From the NCBI RefSeq assembly GCF_047495875.1, contig NC_092479.1, positions 8,330,806 through 8,394,805 on the forward strand: 64,000 nucleotides of DNA. The letters run 5' to 3'. The notes beneath the pieces were generated by a model. The model saw only the letters and a program-made list of their open reading frames with translations, was not told where the DNA came from and searched no databases. The stretch is from Pithys albifrons albifrons (lineage: Eukaryota; Chordata; Aves; Passeriformes; Thamnophilidae). Below, piece by piece: positions 1 to 12,430 of this stretch; the first letter of the stretch is position 1, and each line of letters begins with the position of its first letter. Both the position numbers and the translations under genes were made by a program.

Positions 1-2220
1 AAACAGGATGGTTCCAGAAACTTGGTCTTTCTGAAATGTTTCTGGTTTGTGGCTGTCCCAGTCCTGGGTGGAATCTGCAGGAGGCAGAGCAGGGAGCAGT
101 GTAAGGTGCACCATGAACAGCTCCCCATGGGGCAGAGATTGGGATGGATGGATCCCCAGCAGGTGGAATGCAGCTATTCCAGTGCCTTTGCTCCCAGCAG
201 GAGGCTCTGCAGGGTGTGGAATGGCTCGTCCTGCTCCTTCCACCCCGGCAGCAGGAGGTGCTGAAGGGAGCTGTGACATCCCAGCCCTTGGCCTTGTCTG
301 CCAGGAGGGAATGCAGTGCTGGGTCCCATGACTGCCTGACCTGCCATCCCAGGCCAGAAGCTACTCAAGGAAAGGGAGTGCAGCAAGTAATTTGTAGCTA
401 CTACAGTCCCATCGTCGTTCAACAGAAGGATTTGGCTCCCTTCTGAAAAATCAGGGATTTACTTGATTCCTGAGTATTTGGGTGTCTGGTACACAGTGAC
501 ATTTTCCTGCTCTGGGGGAGCGAAAGGGACCTTCATATTACTGTATTTAGACCTGCTGCTGGATGTGATGATTTCTCATGCCTTAAATGGACGAATATCT
601 TCCCCAGGAGGGAGTGAGTGTGTGTGTGTCCCTCTCCCTCTCAGTCTCTCTCTCCACTGTTTAACGTTCACAAAGAACGTCACGTTTAGCTAAAACAGGG
701 CAAATTTGAAAGTGTTTAAAAGGAAAGGCTTTGCTGAAGAGATGGCACTTTGCATTTCTCCAAGCCAAGAATCTTTGGGAAAAGAAAACACGACAATGCA
801 GGGATGTGATGAAAAAGTATTGTCCTGCCTGTGTACATTTTATATACATAGAAGGTTTTGAAAATAGAAAGTGCCTGGACAACAGCAGTTGGTGAAATGT
901 GGAAAATATGTTGCTGAGGTATGTGCCTTGCAGAGTGACTTACGAGGTTTACAGTACAGGCATCCCTGGGTTCATTTTCCCTCCTTTTCCTCCATATTGC
1001 CAGTGTTCAATTCATTTACCTCAGGATTTCTGGTCAAAGGCAGCTTTCTTTAACTGCCCTTTTCTAGCCCTTAGTGTTTCCTTCTTACCACCTTTACCAA
1101 TTTGATAGATGACTCTTTTACCCTAACCTGATAAATCCCAGAAAACTCCATCAAGGCCACTGTTGCTCAAAAAATGTAACTCTGTGCCCATGGCTGCTGG
1201 TGGGGTGTTTGTGTACTTTGTTGAAGGGCCCAACCCACCAGCAGAGAATTTGGAAGAAGCCAGACCTTCCCTCCAGCAGGTACTGTCATGAGTCATGAGT
1301 TTTATTCCTCAGTCTTGTGCTCCTTGTCTTTCCAGCAAAGCAACAGTTGTAGGGAGAGGAGTTTGGTCCTTGTAGCCTGACTGCTAACTTGTAATTTTTT
1401 TCCTCTTTTTCTTACTAGAAACAACCTCCTTAGCTGCCCTGTGCAATGATTCCCCCACGGGCCAGTTGACACTGAGAAAGGCATCCTGTTAGCTGAAAGA
1501 TGAGCAGGTAGGGAACCTTTTTCCTGCAGAACAAGACAGCAGTTCCCACCACTTGGCTTAGTCAAGTGCTTGGTTTTGCTGTGAACTCTTATTTTACTGT
1601 ATGTTATATGGGAAGAAGAACCCCCCAGGGAGTGAGTTCAGTGGTTTATAACGTGGTTTCTGTAGGTTTTTGAGAGCATACAGAGAGCAGATGAAGGGAG
1701 ATTCCTCTAGCAGTGCCATGTGGGCACATGGCAGTGAATCCTTGTGGGCCTCTGCTCTCTCCTAGAGGAAACAAGATCAGCCTGTGCTTCCCAGTAATTG
1801 GAGAATATCAAAGTTCCCTTTCCAATACCTGCAAGAGAAGTGTGGGCAACTCAAAAATGTGACCAAAGGGGAAGGGGTTAAGAGAGACAACTGATCATGG
1901 TCCAACCTTCCTCACCCCAGATGTGACAAATTAGTCCTATGTACATCTTTGTCAAAAACAGGAAGAATGTTTTTTGATTTCCTTTTGTGTGTTGGGGGTG
2001 TAACCAACAGTGTTTGGGATCAGGAGGAAGAGGATGACTTTGCAAAGTATTTTACTTAGGAGTGTGCCTTGGATTTCACATGTGTTGGTAACAAATACAG
2101 AGTGTGGTAAATACAGAGCTGTGACACAGACAAGTTGCTGAAAAAGCCAACTTTGGGAACCAGGTGTGGTGCTGGTCCTGCAGCTCACACAGCCCCACCA
2201 TGAGCTCTGTCCTGGAAGGA

Positions 2221-2432
2221 GAGCCCCAGCCCCTGCTCTGGCCACCCCACCCTGTGGCCACTGACCCTGAGGAGCCCCAGCCCCTGCTCTGGCCACCCCA
2301 CCCTGTGGCCACTGACCCTGAGGAGCCCCAGCCCCTGCTCTGGCCACCCCACCCTGTGGCCACTGACCCTGAGGAGCCCCAGCCCCTGCTCTGGCCACCC
2401 CACCCTGTGGCCACTGATCCTGAGGAGCCCCC
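2221..2432. repeat. 51-bp minisatellite, four copies
   Basis: A 51-bp unit beginning GAGCCCCAGCCCCTGCTC starts at 2221, 2272, 2323 and 2374, with a broken fifth start at 2425. The copies are nearly identical; the only clear change is GATCCT for GACCCT in the last copy. Because 51 is a multiple of three, several frames stay open through it, which creates spurious reading frames. The near identity suggests recent expansion or homogenisation. Confidence 0.95.
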
Positions 2433-5400
2433 AAGGGCTGGGCTGCACAGGTGGGTGAGGAGCTGCCCAGCACCTGCAGCAGCCTGGACACACTTCAGCT
2501 CTGGTCTTTGCTTGCTGCAACTTGGGTTCTTCTGGCAAGTAAGTGCTTTTTATTGCTATGTTCTCCCTTGATTTTGTCTTCAGTAGGTGGGGGAACTGGC
2601 TTGGGGAATGTGTGTGCCAAGGGCTTTGCACAGGAAGCTGTGGAAGGCCCTTCCTCTGTGCTGGTGCTTTACATTAAACACAAACTGTTGGTGGCCCTGC
2701 ACTCCAAAGCCACCTGAGCTTGGGGAGCCTTAGCCTGGACTGCACCTCTCCCACCACTGGGTGCTGTGTGAGGGCAGAGCAGGAGAAGGGCTTGGCCTGC
2801 AGGGATTGGAAACATAAATACAGGGATGCTGGGAGGGGAAACAGGAAGTTATTTACTCAGGGCACAGGAGAGACCTTCCAGCTTTCTTCGTTTTCCCTTT
2901 CATTGTCTTGTTCCCAGCCTATGCTGCTTCCTCAGGAGTCAGCTTGGTAGGCACCTTTGGAGCTGTGTCCACCTACTCTGCTGATGAAGGGCTGGCTCTT
3001 GCCACTGTTTATGCTCATAAAAGGGAAATAAAATATTAGAATTGTGCCTAAGGTGAATGCTGGGGTGTGGGGCAGATGGGGGTCAGGGCCTGCCTCCTCC
3101 TCTTGCTGTGCAGCACAAACTCTGAGCTGTGCCCTTGTGGACTGAGGGGCTGGCATGGTCTGGCCCAGCTCAGGGAGAAAAACAATCCCATCCCCAAAAG
3201 GGAGCGAGCACTAACCTAATAAAGGCACCAGCTGGACGAAGGCAAAACCAGCTCTTTGGAAGAAAAAAAACCCAACCTCCTTTCATTAGAAAAATAATAT
3301 ATTTCATCCAAATAAGGTAAAAATATTTGAAATGGGGCAGAAGTGAGCACTAGGCAGCATCTGTCAGGCCCTTTCTGAAAAGGGGAAGATTATTAAAACT
3401 CAATTACAATTTATTTTTGTAAAGCCCCTTTCAGGCTAAAAATCTCCCCAGATGCTTTGCAGGGACTGCTCAGGGGTTACTTACAGGATGGAGCATCTTC
3501 AGAGATCCCCCTGTTTTCCTACCAAACCCTCCTTCCCTGCATCTGCTGAAGGATTTCATCCTTCAGGATTTTATTTTTTCTATATTTGCACAAATAGTGA
3601 GAGATGTTTTATGATGCTGGCTGCAGAAACAGCCTGAAGAGGAATGGGGAGGAAGTTGACACTGTATTTTTTTCTGTTTTAGGTAAAATACTTGCTTTTC
3701 TTTAGGACTGTGTCTCCTGTGTGAGAAGGTGACTGGCTGGGTAGGGCTGATTCTGAGGACCTGGTGTATTTGTTGCCTGTTTTCCTTTCTGTGCCTGTCC
3801 CTGTGCCAGCCTGTCTGTGTCTGGGTCCCTGTGCCTGGGTGGCTGCTCTGGGCAGCATCCCTGGGGCTGGTTTTCCACTCCCCTCGTGCCTGTCTCCTCA
3901 TGCTCTTCCCTCTCTAACAGCTCACAGGCTGCTTTCAACTTCATCCCTCTGCCTCTGTAGCTACTGCTGAGCTTTTGTCTGTGTGCAGCTACAGAACACC
4001 TCTTTAAAATGAATTTCTTTAACTGATTTAATTAAACCAGAGCAAATTCTGGGGTGGACATTCTTCCATCTCTTTGAACAGATTTGCTTTCCTTTAGCAG
4101 TTCCAAGAGCTGTGTCTGCACAAAGGGCTGGGTGCTGCAGGTGAATCCTTCTTTGCCCTCTTAGCATGTCTGCAGCAGATCCCATTGCTGTGGAACTCTT
4201 TCCCTGGCTGCTTCTGTGCCTGTGCAGTAATAGCAGCACTTCCCCAGCAGCAGTTTTGGGTGGGAGATGGAGCTTGGGGCTCCCTCATTCCCTGGAATGA
4301 GCATTATTGCATCCCTTTCTTACCTCCTTTTTTCCCCAACTCCGAACCGCACAGGCAGAGCCTGCTCCTCTGTGCAGAGGGATGTGGAGGGACTGCAGCT
4401 CTGCCAGCCCTGGGGAACCCTCACAGGTGCTGTGTCAGTGCCCTGGGCACACACAGTGGGTATGGTGGGCACAGCCACAGAGCTGCTGCCCTTCCCTCCC
4501 TCCTGCGGGCACAGCCGGCTCTTCCCGGGGTGTTGGTGCCTCAGGGAAGGCTCTCCCCTCCCTCCAAAGGCTCTCTGGCTCTGGCCCCAACCAGGAGGCT
4601 TTGCTGTGTCCTCTCCAGTGAGTTGGGGGCAGAGCTCTGGTGCTCAGGCAGAGCTTGGCCGTGCCCTGGGTGCCAGCAGGGCCCGTGGGGCTGCAGAGAG
4701 CAGGGGCAGCACCAGCCTTGTGGGAAGGGAAGGGGCAGGGAGCAGCCCAGCCTGCCTGTCAGATAAATCTTCAGCTGTTTACTTAAATCCTCAGTGTTTC
4801 TTCATTTGTTTGTTTAAGAGTTTCCCTGCCAAAAAAGAGCAAAAGGAAGGAGGGAAGCTGCCTCTGCTGACCACCCCTCCTCAGCCAGGATGGGCCTGGG
4901 CACTTGAGGGGCAAGAGCAGGACTGGGGGCCAGGGCACCCAACCCACCCCAGGGACAGGGAACGGATTCCCATCGGAGCAATGCTTGGCCCTGGTGAGGG
5001 AAGGTGTGTCTGAGGGACTCCAGTGACCCACTTGTTGCTCCAGGGCTGGCACCAAGAACTTGTCATCCCTTCCAGCACCTCCTGTACCTACAAATGCTGT
5101 TTAGTGCCCTCTCTGCCCTCACCCCTTGGGGAGGGATTGTTGCCTCGAGTTGGGTCTTGTCAGCTTTCATGTACTGGTGAAGTTTGTTCAAGACAGCAGA
5201 AAGAGACCCCAAAAGTGAGGGCTTCCTGCCTGAACATTGGATTTCTTTGTCTGTCACAGAGGACCAAAAGGCATCTTGCTTAACCTTACTCTTTATAGAT
5301 ACCCATAAAATGCACCAGGTGTAGTAAATCACACATGCAGTTCCTTCACATGCTTTCCCTGGGACTGGCCTCTTTCCTTGTCCCAGGGTGGGGCAAACCC

Positions 5401-5950
5401 ATGTATTTTACTGTAGCTGTGCCTGTACAAGTCTGGTGGACAGATATATTCACACTGCTCTTCTCTTTCCAAGTTTGGTCATATTAAGCAAAGTTCTCCC
5501 TTGATTTCTGAAGGCAGAAATTATTTATTTATTAGTGTACATGAAACTCCATAGAGATTCCCAACAGCCTGCATGGTTTTTGTTCAGGATAGGAATGAGC
5601 TGCTCAGTGACTTCCAGAGAAGTCTTTAATGTTCATGTTCTCCTGATGATGCTGTGGTGTTACTGTCATGTGTGAGAGCCTCAGTCTTGTGTGCAGGCTG
5701 GGGAGGAGAGAGATCTGGTTGTAGCCCCTCTCCAGGGCTGGAGCTGGGAAGAGCTTGTAAGGAAGAGTCCTGCAAATGAAATGAGTGCCCAGTGCAGTGT
5801 GAGAACAACAGTTCCTCCTGGCCCTGGGACATAAGGAGAGGGGTAACCCAAAGTACTGCTCTCCTAGTGATCCTAGAAGTGCTGTTGCTGCACCTCCTGT
5901 GAGCAGCTCTTGGGTGAACAGCAGTGATTGTCTTTCTAAACCAGTGATGG

Positions 5951-5998
5951 CAATTACCTTCATTTTTGGCCAGTCAATTACCTTAACTTTTGGCCAGT
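5951..5998. repeat. 24-bp direct duplication
   Basis: Two adjacent 24-bp copies (5951-5974 and 5975-5998) share CAATTACCTT and TTTTGGCCAGT and differ at two positions. This is a simple local duplication with no sign of function. Confidence 0.85.
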
Positions 5999-6531
5999 AA
6001 TCTGCTGTCTTTATTTCTGTCCTTGTTGGCCCTTCTGGCTCCAGCAAGGACAGGTCTCCATGAGTCAAGGCTGGCCCAGGCATGTTTGTTAATGACATCT
6101 GAAAACCAGAGTGATTGAAAGCAGCAGCAGAACCATCTGCTCTCCCATTCTGTGTCCTGGAATACCTTGGATGCTGCTTGTTTATGTTTGAGGCGATTGA
6201 ACTTTTGCTGCCTCTGTTGGTTTAAAGTCTTGAATTGTTTGGAGAGGGGAAGGCAGTGCTGCTGGTTCAGTTCTGTGTTTGGCTGGTGCCCAGGGATCCT
6301 CCCCTGTGGGTGCTGCAGGAGTCTGAGGGGGGATATCCAGTGCCTTGTGTGGAACAGGCAGTGTGGGTTTGTGGCTGTGTCACTTGTGAGTCCTGCACTC
6401 ACAAAAATGCTCTTACACTTGAGGTATCAAAGGACAGCAACAGCAAAACCTGCCCAGGTTTTGTGCTCACATTAGAACAAGTGGCATCCCCTGGTGTTCT
6501 GTGCTTCCCAGGGCTCACCAAGTGCAGGACT

Positions 6532-6645
6532 GTGGGTGCAGGGGCTGTGGGTGCAGGGGCTGAGGGTGCAGGGGCTGAGGGTGCAGGGGCTGAGGGTGCT
6601 GAGGGTGCAGGGGCTGAGGGTGCTGAGGGTGCTGAGGGTGCAGGG
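6532..6645. repeat. 15-bp G-rich minisatellite
   Basis: Tandem units of the form GGGTGCAGGGGCTGA are interspersed with a 9-bp subunit GGGTGCTGA. The array is made of the two unit types in mixed order, typical of slippage. The G-rich strand has regularly spaced G runs. Confidence 0.9.
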
Positions 6646-8024
6646 CTGCACCATCACCAGCTGCAAGGGCTTGGAATGAATGTGGCAGTGAGACTTTGAC
6701 TTGCTCAACTGCAGCTTCTCCCCTGGCTTAGTCATTCTGCTCTGAGGTGCAGGCAGAGCTCCACAGAGAGCAGGCAAGTTGCAACAAGAGCTCTCAAGCA
6801 GCAAGTCGTGTCACTGCTGTCCCTGTGCCCCCCGGAAACAGGCCATGTAAATATTGCATGTGCTGTGGGCAGAGCTCCAGTGAGAACAACCCTCTGCGCT
6901 CCAAGGTCGGATTAGGAGCGTGTTCAGATAATGACATCTGAAAACAGGATGGCTGGGAGCTGGAGCAGAGCAACCAGGGGGCTTTGAAAGAGAGAGGAGT
7001 CTAATCCTCTCTGCTAATAAGCAGGCAGCTGCTGCCAGTGCATCAGGCTTGGCAGGCACTGCTCTGCTGCTCCTGGGCTCTCTGATGGTGGCAGAGGCAC
7101 AAAGGCTCAGCTGCTTTGAGATGGCTGGGGCAGAGCCACACAGGAGGGTGTTCCTGTGTGCTTTGTAACACCAGAACTTCAGCACTGCTTGGCTCTGCAT
7201 CTCCACGAGCTCTTGGCAGGACAGGCTTCATGCAGTGCTCCGTGCCAGGGCAGTGCCCAGGAGTTCATCAAGTGGCAGTGGCCAGGTCTGGGATGAGTCC
7301 TGGGCAGGAGAAGGGTGTGGACAAGGCTGTATTGGGCATGCAGGTTTTTAGCTCATCTCTTGTCCTTCACACTGTTCCTTCTGCAGCTGGAGCAGCTGTG
7401 CCAGGGCACTGTGTCCACCCGGGGGCTGTCAGGACTCCCTGGAGCCTGGACATCCTCACCCCTGGTGGTGCCCAGGGCTTTGCCACTGCATGGTGTGCAG
7501 TTTCTGCAGCAGGAGAGCCACACAGCAGGGTAGGAATGGTGGCTCAGGGGTGTTTGATGCCTGAGGTGCAGCTTTGTGTCCCCGAGTTCTGTCCCGAGGT
7601 GGGAATGACTTCAGCATTTCAGTGGGGATGAGAAGATGTGCTGCCCCACCCCTTCAGTCCTGGCAGGATCTTTCCTTCAGACTCGTGTCCTTTGTGTGTG
7701 GGAGTCAAAAATGTGTAGCTTTGGGTCTTTAGTGTCACTGTGAGGCTTCAGGTGGGTCCCACCATGGATCCCAGTCCCCCACCCTGAGCTCTGCAGGCCA
7801 AGGCAGGAAGGGAAGAGTCAGAATGTGAACGGTCACATCTGATTCCACATCCCATTTAGCAAGTTGTGCAGCTGCAGGCAGGGCTTTATCTGGGGCCCTG
7901 GTGGTGCTCCCACTAAACCCCAGCACTGTGGGAAAAAAGGCCAGAGTCATGTGAAGAGAATTCCCTTCCTGTGCACTCCCACCTGAGCACTGGTGCTCCC
8001 TCCCTGCCCAAGACACCCAAACCT

Positions 8025-8087
8025 CCTCCAGCAAGAACACAACTCGAGCACTTCAAACTTTGGGGTTTTTTTTTTCCAGTTTTTATT
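8025..8087 (-). terminator. CASZ1 distal poly(A) signal and downstream element
   Basis: Read on the minus strand, AATAAA (8087-8082) is followed after about 10-30 bases by an A-rich cleavage zone (around 8075-8060). A GT-rich stretch, GAGTTGTGTTCTTG, follows at about 8048-8030. Signal, spacing and GU-rich downstream element together make this the best candidate for the end of the CASZ1 mRNA. Further minus-strand AATAAA hexamers at 8448-8453, 8751-8756 and 8815-8820 could give slightly shorter ends. Confidence 0.75.
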
Positions 8088-8297
8088 GAGTGAAAATGTC
8101 AAACCTTGCATCAGTCATGCAAAAAAAAATCAAATAAATAAAACACATATATTAAATTTCTAATAGCACTAAATTCAAGTGGAAAAATATTCAGTTCTTA
8201 ATAACGCAGGTGCTGAAGAGACCAGATTCAAGTAAATCAGAGCACACCATCCTGTTTAGGGTGTTTTTTTTCACTTTCTGCATTTTTGTCTCAAAAC

Positions 8298-8405
8298 CTA
8301 TATATATATCTATATATCTATATATATGTATATACATATAGATATATACACACACACATATATATGTGCATACATATTATTTTTATATTTATATATATAC
8401 ACATA
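8298..8405. repeat. TA/CA-rich microsatellite in 3' UTR
   Basis: An interrupted run of TATATA, TATCTA and ACACAC steps, AT-rich and prone to length variation. It lies near the distal end of the CASZ1 3' UTR. Confidence 0.85.
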
Positions 8406-9340
8406 CATATTTATAAAACATTAAAAAGAGCATTGGTGGTTCAAGCATTTATTTCCCCCCCCTCCCCCACGGAAAGAAAAAAAACAACAACAAAAAAATT
8501 ACACATTTAAAATTCAAAATGAGCTAGCAATGGCTTATAGTCCTAGTGTGCAATATGGATATTACAAAAGGCTAGAATCCTCCCTCATTGTCTTTTTTTT
8601 TTCATTTTTGTTTTTTTAAAGTTGTTTTTTGTTTTTTTTTGCTACATTGGAAAATTTTTTTTTAATTTTTTTTTTCTTTACAAAATTCCTTCCACGCAGA
8701 CTTTAATCCAGTTGAGTTTGTGGCTAGAATGAACAATCTAGTCAAGAGTTTTTATTTCATGTTTTTGCTCTTCAGCAGTGAATGGTAGCAGAATCAGGAG
8801 GGTCCATCTCAAGGTTTATTTTGTTTGGTTTTTATCTTGTTTTGGACAGAACAGTTCCATTTTCTCTCTCCTCTTTCCCCTCCTCAGAGTCAGTTGATTC
8901 TCCCTCTCTTTCTCTGGTCATTCTTTAAGCACATTATTTCAGTAGCACTGTGTGACAGTCCCAGGGACAGGAGGGCCTGCAGGGACAGTGACAAACCCCC
9001 TGCTCTGAGTGGGGCCCTTGTTCAGAAAAGCACTTCAGCTCAGCCCTGGCCCAGACCCACCTGCTCAAGGGTTTGCTGAATTAAAGCCTGAACATGGCAG
9101 AAAAAAGGTCGGGTTTAACTTGGTTGAGTTGCTGTTGTTGTGAGCAGAGACAGTGTGAGAGTTTCAGGGCAGGAGGACACCCTGGGGTCGGGCTGGCCCT
9201 GGGCACTGGCACTGCCCCTCTGCCAGCTCTGGGGGGAGAGAGAGGGGACAGGAGTCTGGGGGAGAAGGGCTGAGGTGCTGGGGAGAGGTGGGTGCCCTGG
9301 GGGGAATGGTGTGCATAGACAGACACGGGCCCTCCTGGCA

Positions 9341-9684
9341 GGGGCAGCAGGACGGGGACAGGGACAGGAGATGGGGACAGGGGCAGCAGGACGGGGACAG
9401 GGGCAGCAGGATGGGGACAGGGGCAGCAGGACGGGGACAGGGACAGCAGGATGGGGACAGGGGCAGCAGGACGGGGACAGGGGCAGCAGGACGGGGACAG
9501 GGACAGCAGGATGGGGACAGGGGCAGCAGGATGGGGACAGGGGCAGCAGGATGGGGACAGGGACAGCAGGACGGGGACAGGGACAGCAGGATGGGGACAG
9601 GGGCAGCAGGATGGGGACAGGGGCAGCAGGACGGGGACAGGGACAGCAGGATGGGGACAGGGACAGCAGGATGGGGACAGGGGC
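9341..9684. repeat. 20-bp minisatellite, about 17 copies, in 3' UTR
   Basis: The unit GGGCAGCAGGACGGGGACAG has A/G variants (GACAG or GGCAG starts, GACGG or GATGG centres). It repeats with an exact 20-bp period, three units per 60 bases. In the sense of the CASZ1 transcript the repeat is CTGTCCC/CATCCTGCTGCCC-like and C-rich. The mixture of variant units makes a minisatellite map that is probably polymorphic. It causes several long spurious open frames on both strands. Confidence 0.95.
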
Positions 9685-11887
9685 CACCCAGGCGGGTCCT
9701 GCGCTGCTCCTGCCCCAGCATGGGCAGCCCCTCCAGCGCCAGGCAGGGCCCTGGACACGTCCCCCCTTCCTTCCTCCACACGCCTGTGCTCCCCCAGTGC
9801 TGGGCAGTGACTCTGGGGATGCTGAGACGTGAAGGGGAGAGTTAAACACTGTCCTGGGGCAGCCCCAGCCTGGCTGTGCTGGTCCTGCCCCCTCAGCCAG
9901 GCAGAGTCTCATCTGCTGGAGAGGGGCTTGTGTTCCATCCAGGGATTCCTCCTGGAACCCACCACCACACTATCTAAGTACTGAACATGGGGAAAGTGGA
10001 CAAGTACAGAACCTGCAGCAACTGCTGGTAAAGGAAAATCTCTTTGCCCCATCCCATTGTGAGAAATCCCAGGGCATCATCCCATCCCTCTGCCCCAGGA
10101 ACATGAGCTTCATTCTAGTCAGGAGTTGGGTTGTGCTGGGAAACAGCTGAGGGCAGGGGATATACCAAACAAAACAAAAACAAACAAACAAAACCCCTAT
10201 AAAAATAAAAGCCACACAAATAGCTGATAGAGGAAAAGAACTCCAAAGAATTAAATAAACTACAAACTAGTAATAACAATATTTCATTTGTTTTGTTTTC
10301 ATTTGTTTCATCTCTACAAAATTCAAGTTAGAATCGGAATCGTGCAGCTCCACTCAGTGCCGGGAGTGTCACGTCAGCCTCAAACCCTCCCCTGCCACCC
10401 CTACAAACAAACACTACATTGAAGGAGAAAAAAAAAAGGAGAAAAAAAATTGCACACAATTAACCATATCTAAGGGCTATCCAGAAGGCAGGTGACCCCC
10501 CTCATCCCCCTGGCATCGGTGGTTTCTCTTTTGTTCTATATATAGTAATAACCTTTACAGGAAAAATACTGTACAACTTTTTTTTTTTTGCCTTTCCTTT
10601 TGAAACATCATCTGAACATTCTGTCCCCACATTTACACAGCTGAGCTGCTTGTTTATAAATCAGACCTGATCTGCACCAGTTCCTTAGGGAAATAATTAA
10701 AAAAAAAGCAACCTAAACTTCTTGAGGCCTTTATCTGTTCAGAGAGAAAACAAATCCTGGGGATCCCTTGGAGCTGAAGTGCTCACAGAGCTGAGGAGGG
10801 GAGAGGGCGCCTGCATGGTGTTAGAAAAAAATAATTAGGTTTTTTTAAAAAAGGGACAAAGCTCAGACTAGGCTGGTATTATACTTAAAACTGGCACCGA
10901 AATAACTATTATCAGAATTAATTCCTACTAGTCCTTCTGGAGCCCTGGTGTGTGTAGACAAACCCTCTCAGGCTCAGGCCAGGCTTTGGGGCCCAACAGC
11001 CCCGGGGCTCCCCTGCCCCAGTCTGGGCCAGTGTCCTGTAGTGTGTTCCCAGAGCAGGGAGAAGGGCAGGGAAGAGCCTGGAGTCAGGGCCAGCCTGAGC
11101 TGCTGCAGGGGGGGCTCAGCAGGGCAGGGGCCTTTGCTCACACAGTGCCCGAGCTCCAGTCCCCCCACAGGACTCACCAGCCCGGCCCCAGCCCCGGGGT
11201 GGCACCTGAGGGGCTGGGGCTGCAGAACAGCCCCAGAGCTGAGCGGGACACCCACCCCAGGATCCTCTGCAGGGTCACCAGCGCTCCGTGTCTGTCCCGT
11301 GTGCAGTGCCAGGCTGGGGACAGGGCTGGGCACTGGGACAGCACAGCTGGCACATCCCCACGGCCAGGCTGCTCCTCTGAGCACGGGGCAGGGCAGCTCC
11401 CAACCTCCTGAGATGGGGATACTGAAGCACCACAAAAACGCCTCCCCCTCAGCAGAGAGGAAGCACCTGGGGGTTGGGATGAGCTGGAACTGGCTGGAGG
11501 GTCTGCAGTGGGACAGACCCTGGCACTGCCCACCGTGCTCTGCCCAGGTCACTTCAGCTGAATCCCTGCAGGCAGAGCAGCAGGGACGAGGAGAGGTGTC
11601 CTACAGAGAAAGTGTAGACTGAGAAAGTTTTACAATATAAATAGCATTCAAAATTATTACCATTAACAGTAAAAAGGATCTGGAAGAACAGAGGAGTGTC
11701 CCATTCCCACCCCTGCTCATTCATTAATGCGTCCTCATTTATGTGACAATAAATACCCACTCCCACCCTGGCTGTCTGATGCCATTCAATTAATGCTGGA
11801 AAAGAAGGGGGAGGGTGGAGAGAGAGCACACCCCTCACCCCTCCTTCCCACTGGCAAAAGCTGAGCTACTTGTCTGTGACACCAATT

Positions 11888-11953
11888 CCTTGAATTTATA
11901 TATGTGTGTGTGTGTGTACATTATATATAGAGAGACACACACACAAATATATA
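11888..11953. repeat. TG/CA microsatellite in 3' UTR
   Basis: A TATATATGTGTGTGTGTGTG run is followed by ACACACACA, forming an imperfect inverted pair about 30 bases apart in the 3' UTR. Confidence 0.75.
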
Positions 11954-12430
11954 TCTCTAAAATTCATTATCTGTTGATCCCACCCACCCCCCTCCAAGAA
12001 GTGGAGATTATTATTATTATCGTACAACTGAAAACATGGAAAAATAAAACCCAGAAAGAAAACTGGGGGGATAGAGCCCCACCCATAGCAAAGGGTCCCC
12101 AGAGGGGCACAGGCCCCACGCACCACGCAGGGAGCAGGGGGAGCAGCAGGGACCCTCAAGGTTCATGTCCATAGAAAGGGTGTTTTCTGCTGCATCCTGC
12201 CCCCTGTTCTGGGATCTGCAGAATGGAGGAGGCAGCACCAGTCCTGCTGCAAACCGATCTCTTTGGGGGCCTGGGGAGGAGCAGGGGTTTCCTTCCTTCC
12301 TCTCTCTCATGTGTGGCACTGAGTTTGTTTTTCATTTGCCATCCCAGTCTTTGTTCTCACCTCATATGGGGTCCTCTTAGCAATTCTGTGTAAGAGCAAA
12401 ACCAAACCACTGCCATTGTTGTCTGTAGGA

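Larger units (their letters stand above)
1..8058. other. Downstream flank of CASZ1, no gene recognised
   Basis: I find no exon or RNA gene here on either strand. Open frames are short or lie in GC-rich minisatellites and match no family I know. In human, PEX14 lies convergent to the CASZ1 3' end, but I see nothing like its coiled-coil or acidic C-terminal exons. The stretch holds three local tandem repeats, listed separately. The rest is unremarkable single-copy-looking sequence. Confidence 0.6.
8059..12430 (-). other. CASZ1 3' UTR (about 4.4 kb)
   Basis: This is continuous sequence from the TAA stop at 12433-12431 to the distal poly(A) signal, with no convincing intron. AT-rich blocks at about 8100-8830, 10200-10900 and 11630-11780 alternate with GC-rich passenger sequence and a 20-bp minisatellite. 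AT-rich blocks of this kind are typical of conserved 3' UTR. I did not assign microRNA or RNA-binding-protein sites because I cannot test conservation. The length is an inference from the poly(A) signal position. Confidence 0.65.

Noticed and set aside
4185..5013. Plus-strand open frames of 190-250 codons downstream of CASZ1
   Set aside because: Overlapping frames in GC-rich sequence, no splice sites in phase and no recognised domain.
1..8058. Possible 3' exons of PEX14, the expected convergent neighbour
   Set aside because: None of the PEX14 C-terminal features I remember (coiled coil, acidic EED run, NESE end) could be found.
9081..9912. Several long repetitive open frames on both strands
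   Set aside because: They come from the 20-bp minisatellite and its flanks; frames cycle through the repeat with no protein-like features.
11888..11953. TG/CA inverted pair as a possible hairpin RNA
   Set aside because: Simple microsatellite of low complexity; no stem beyond the dinucleotide runs.
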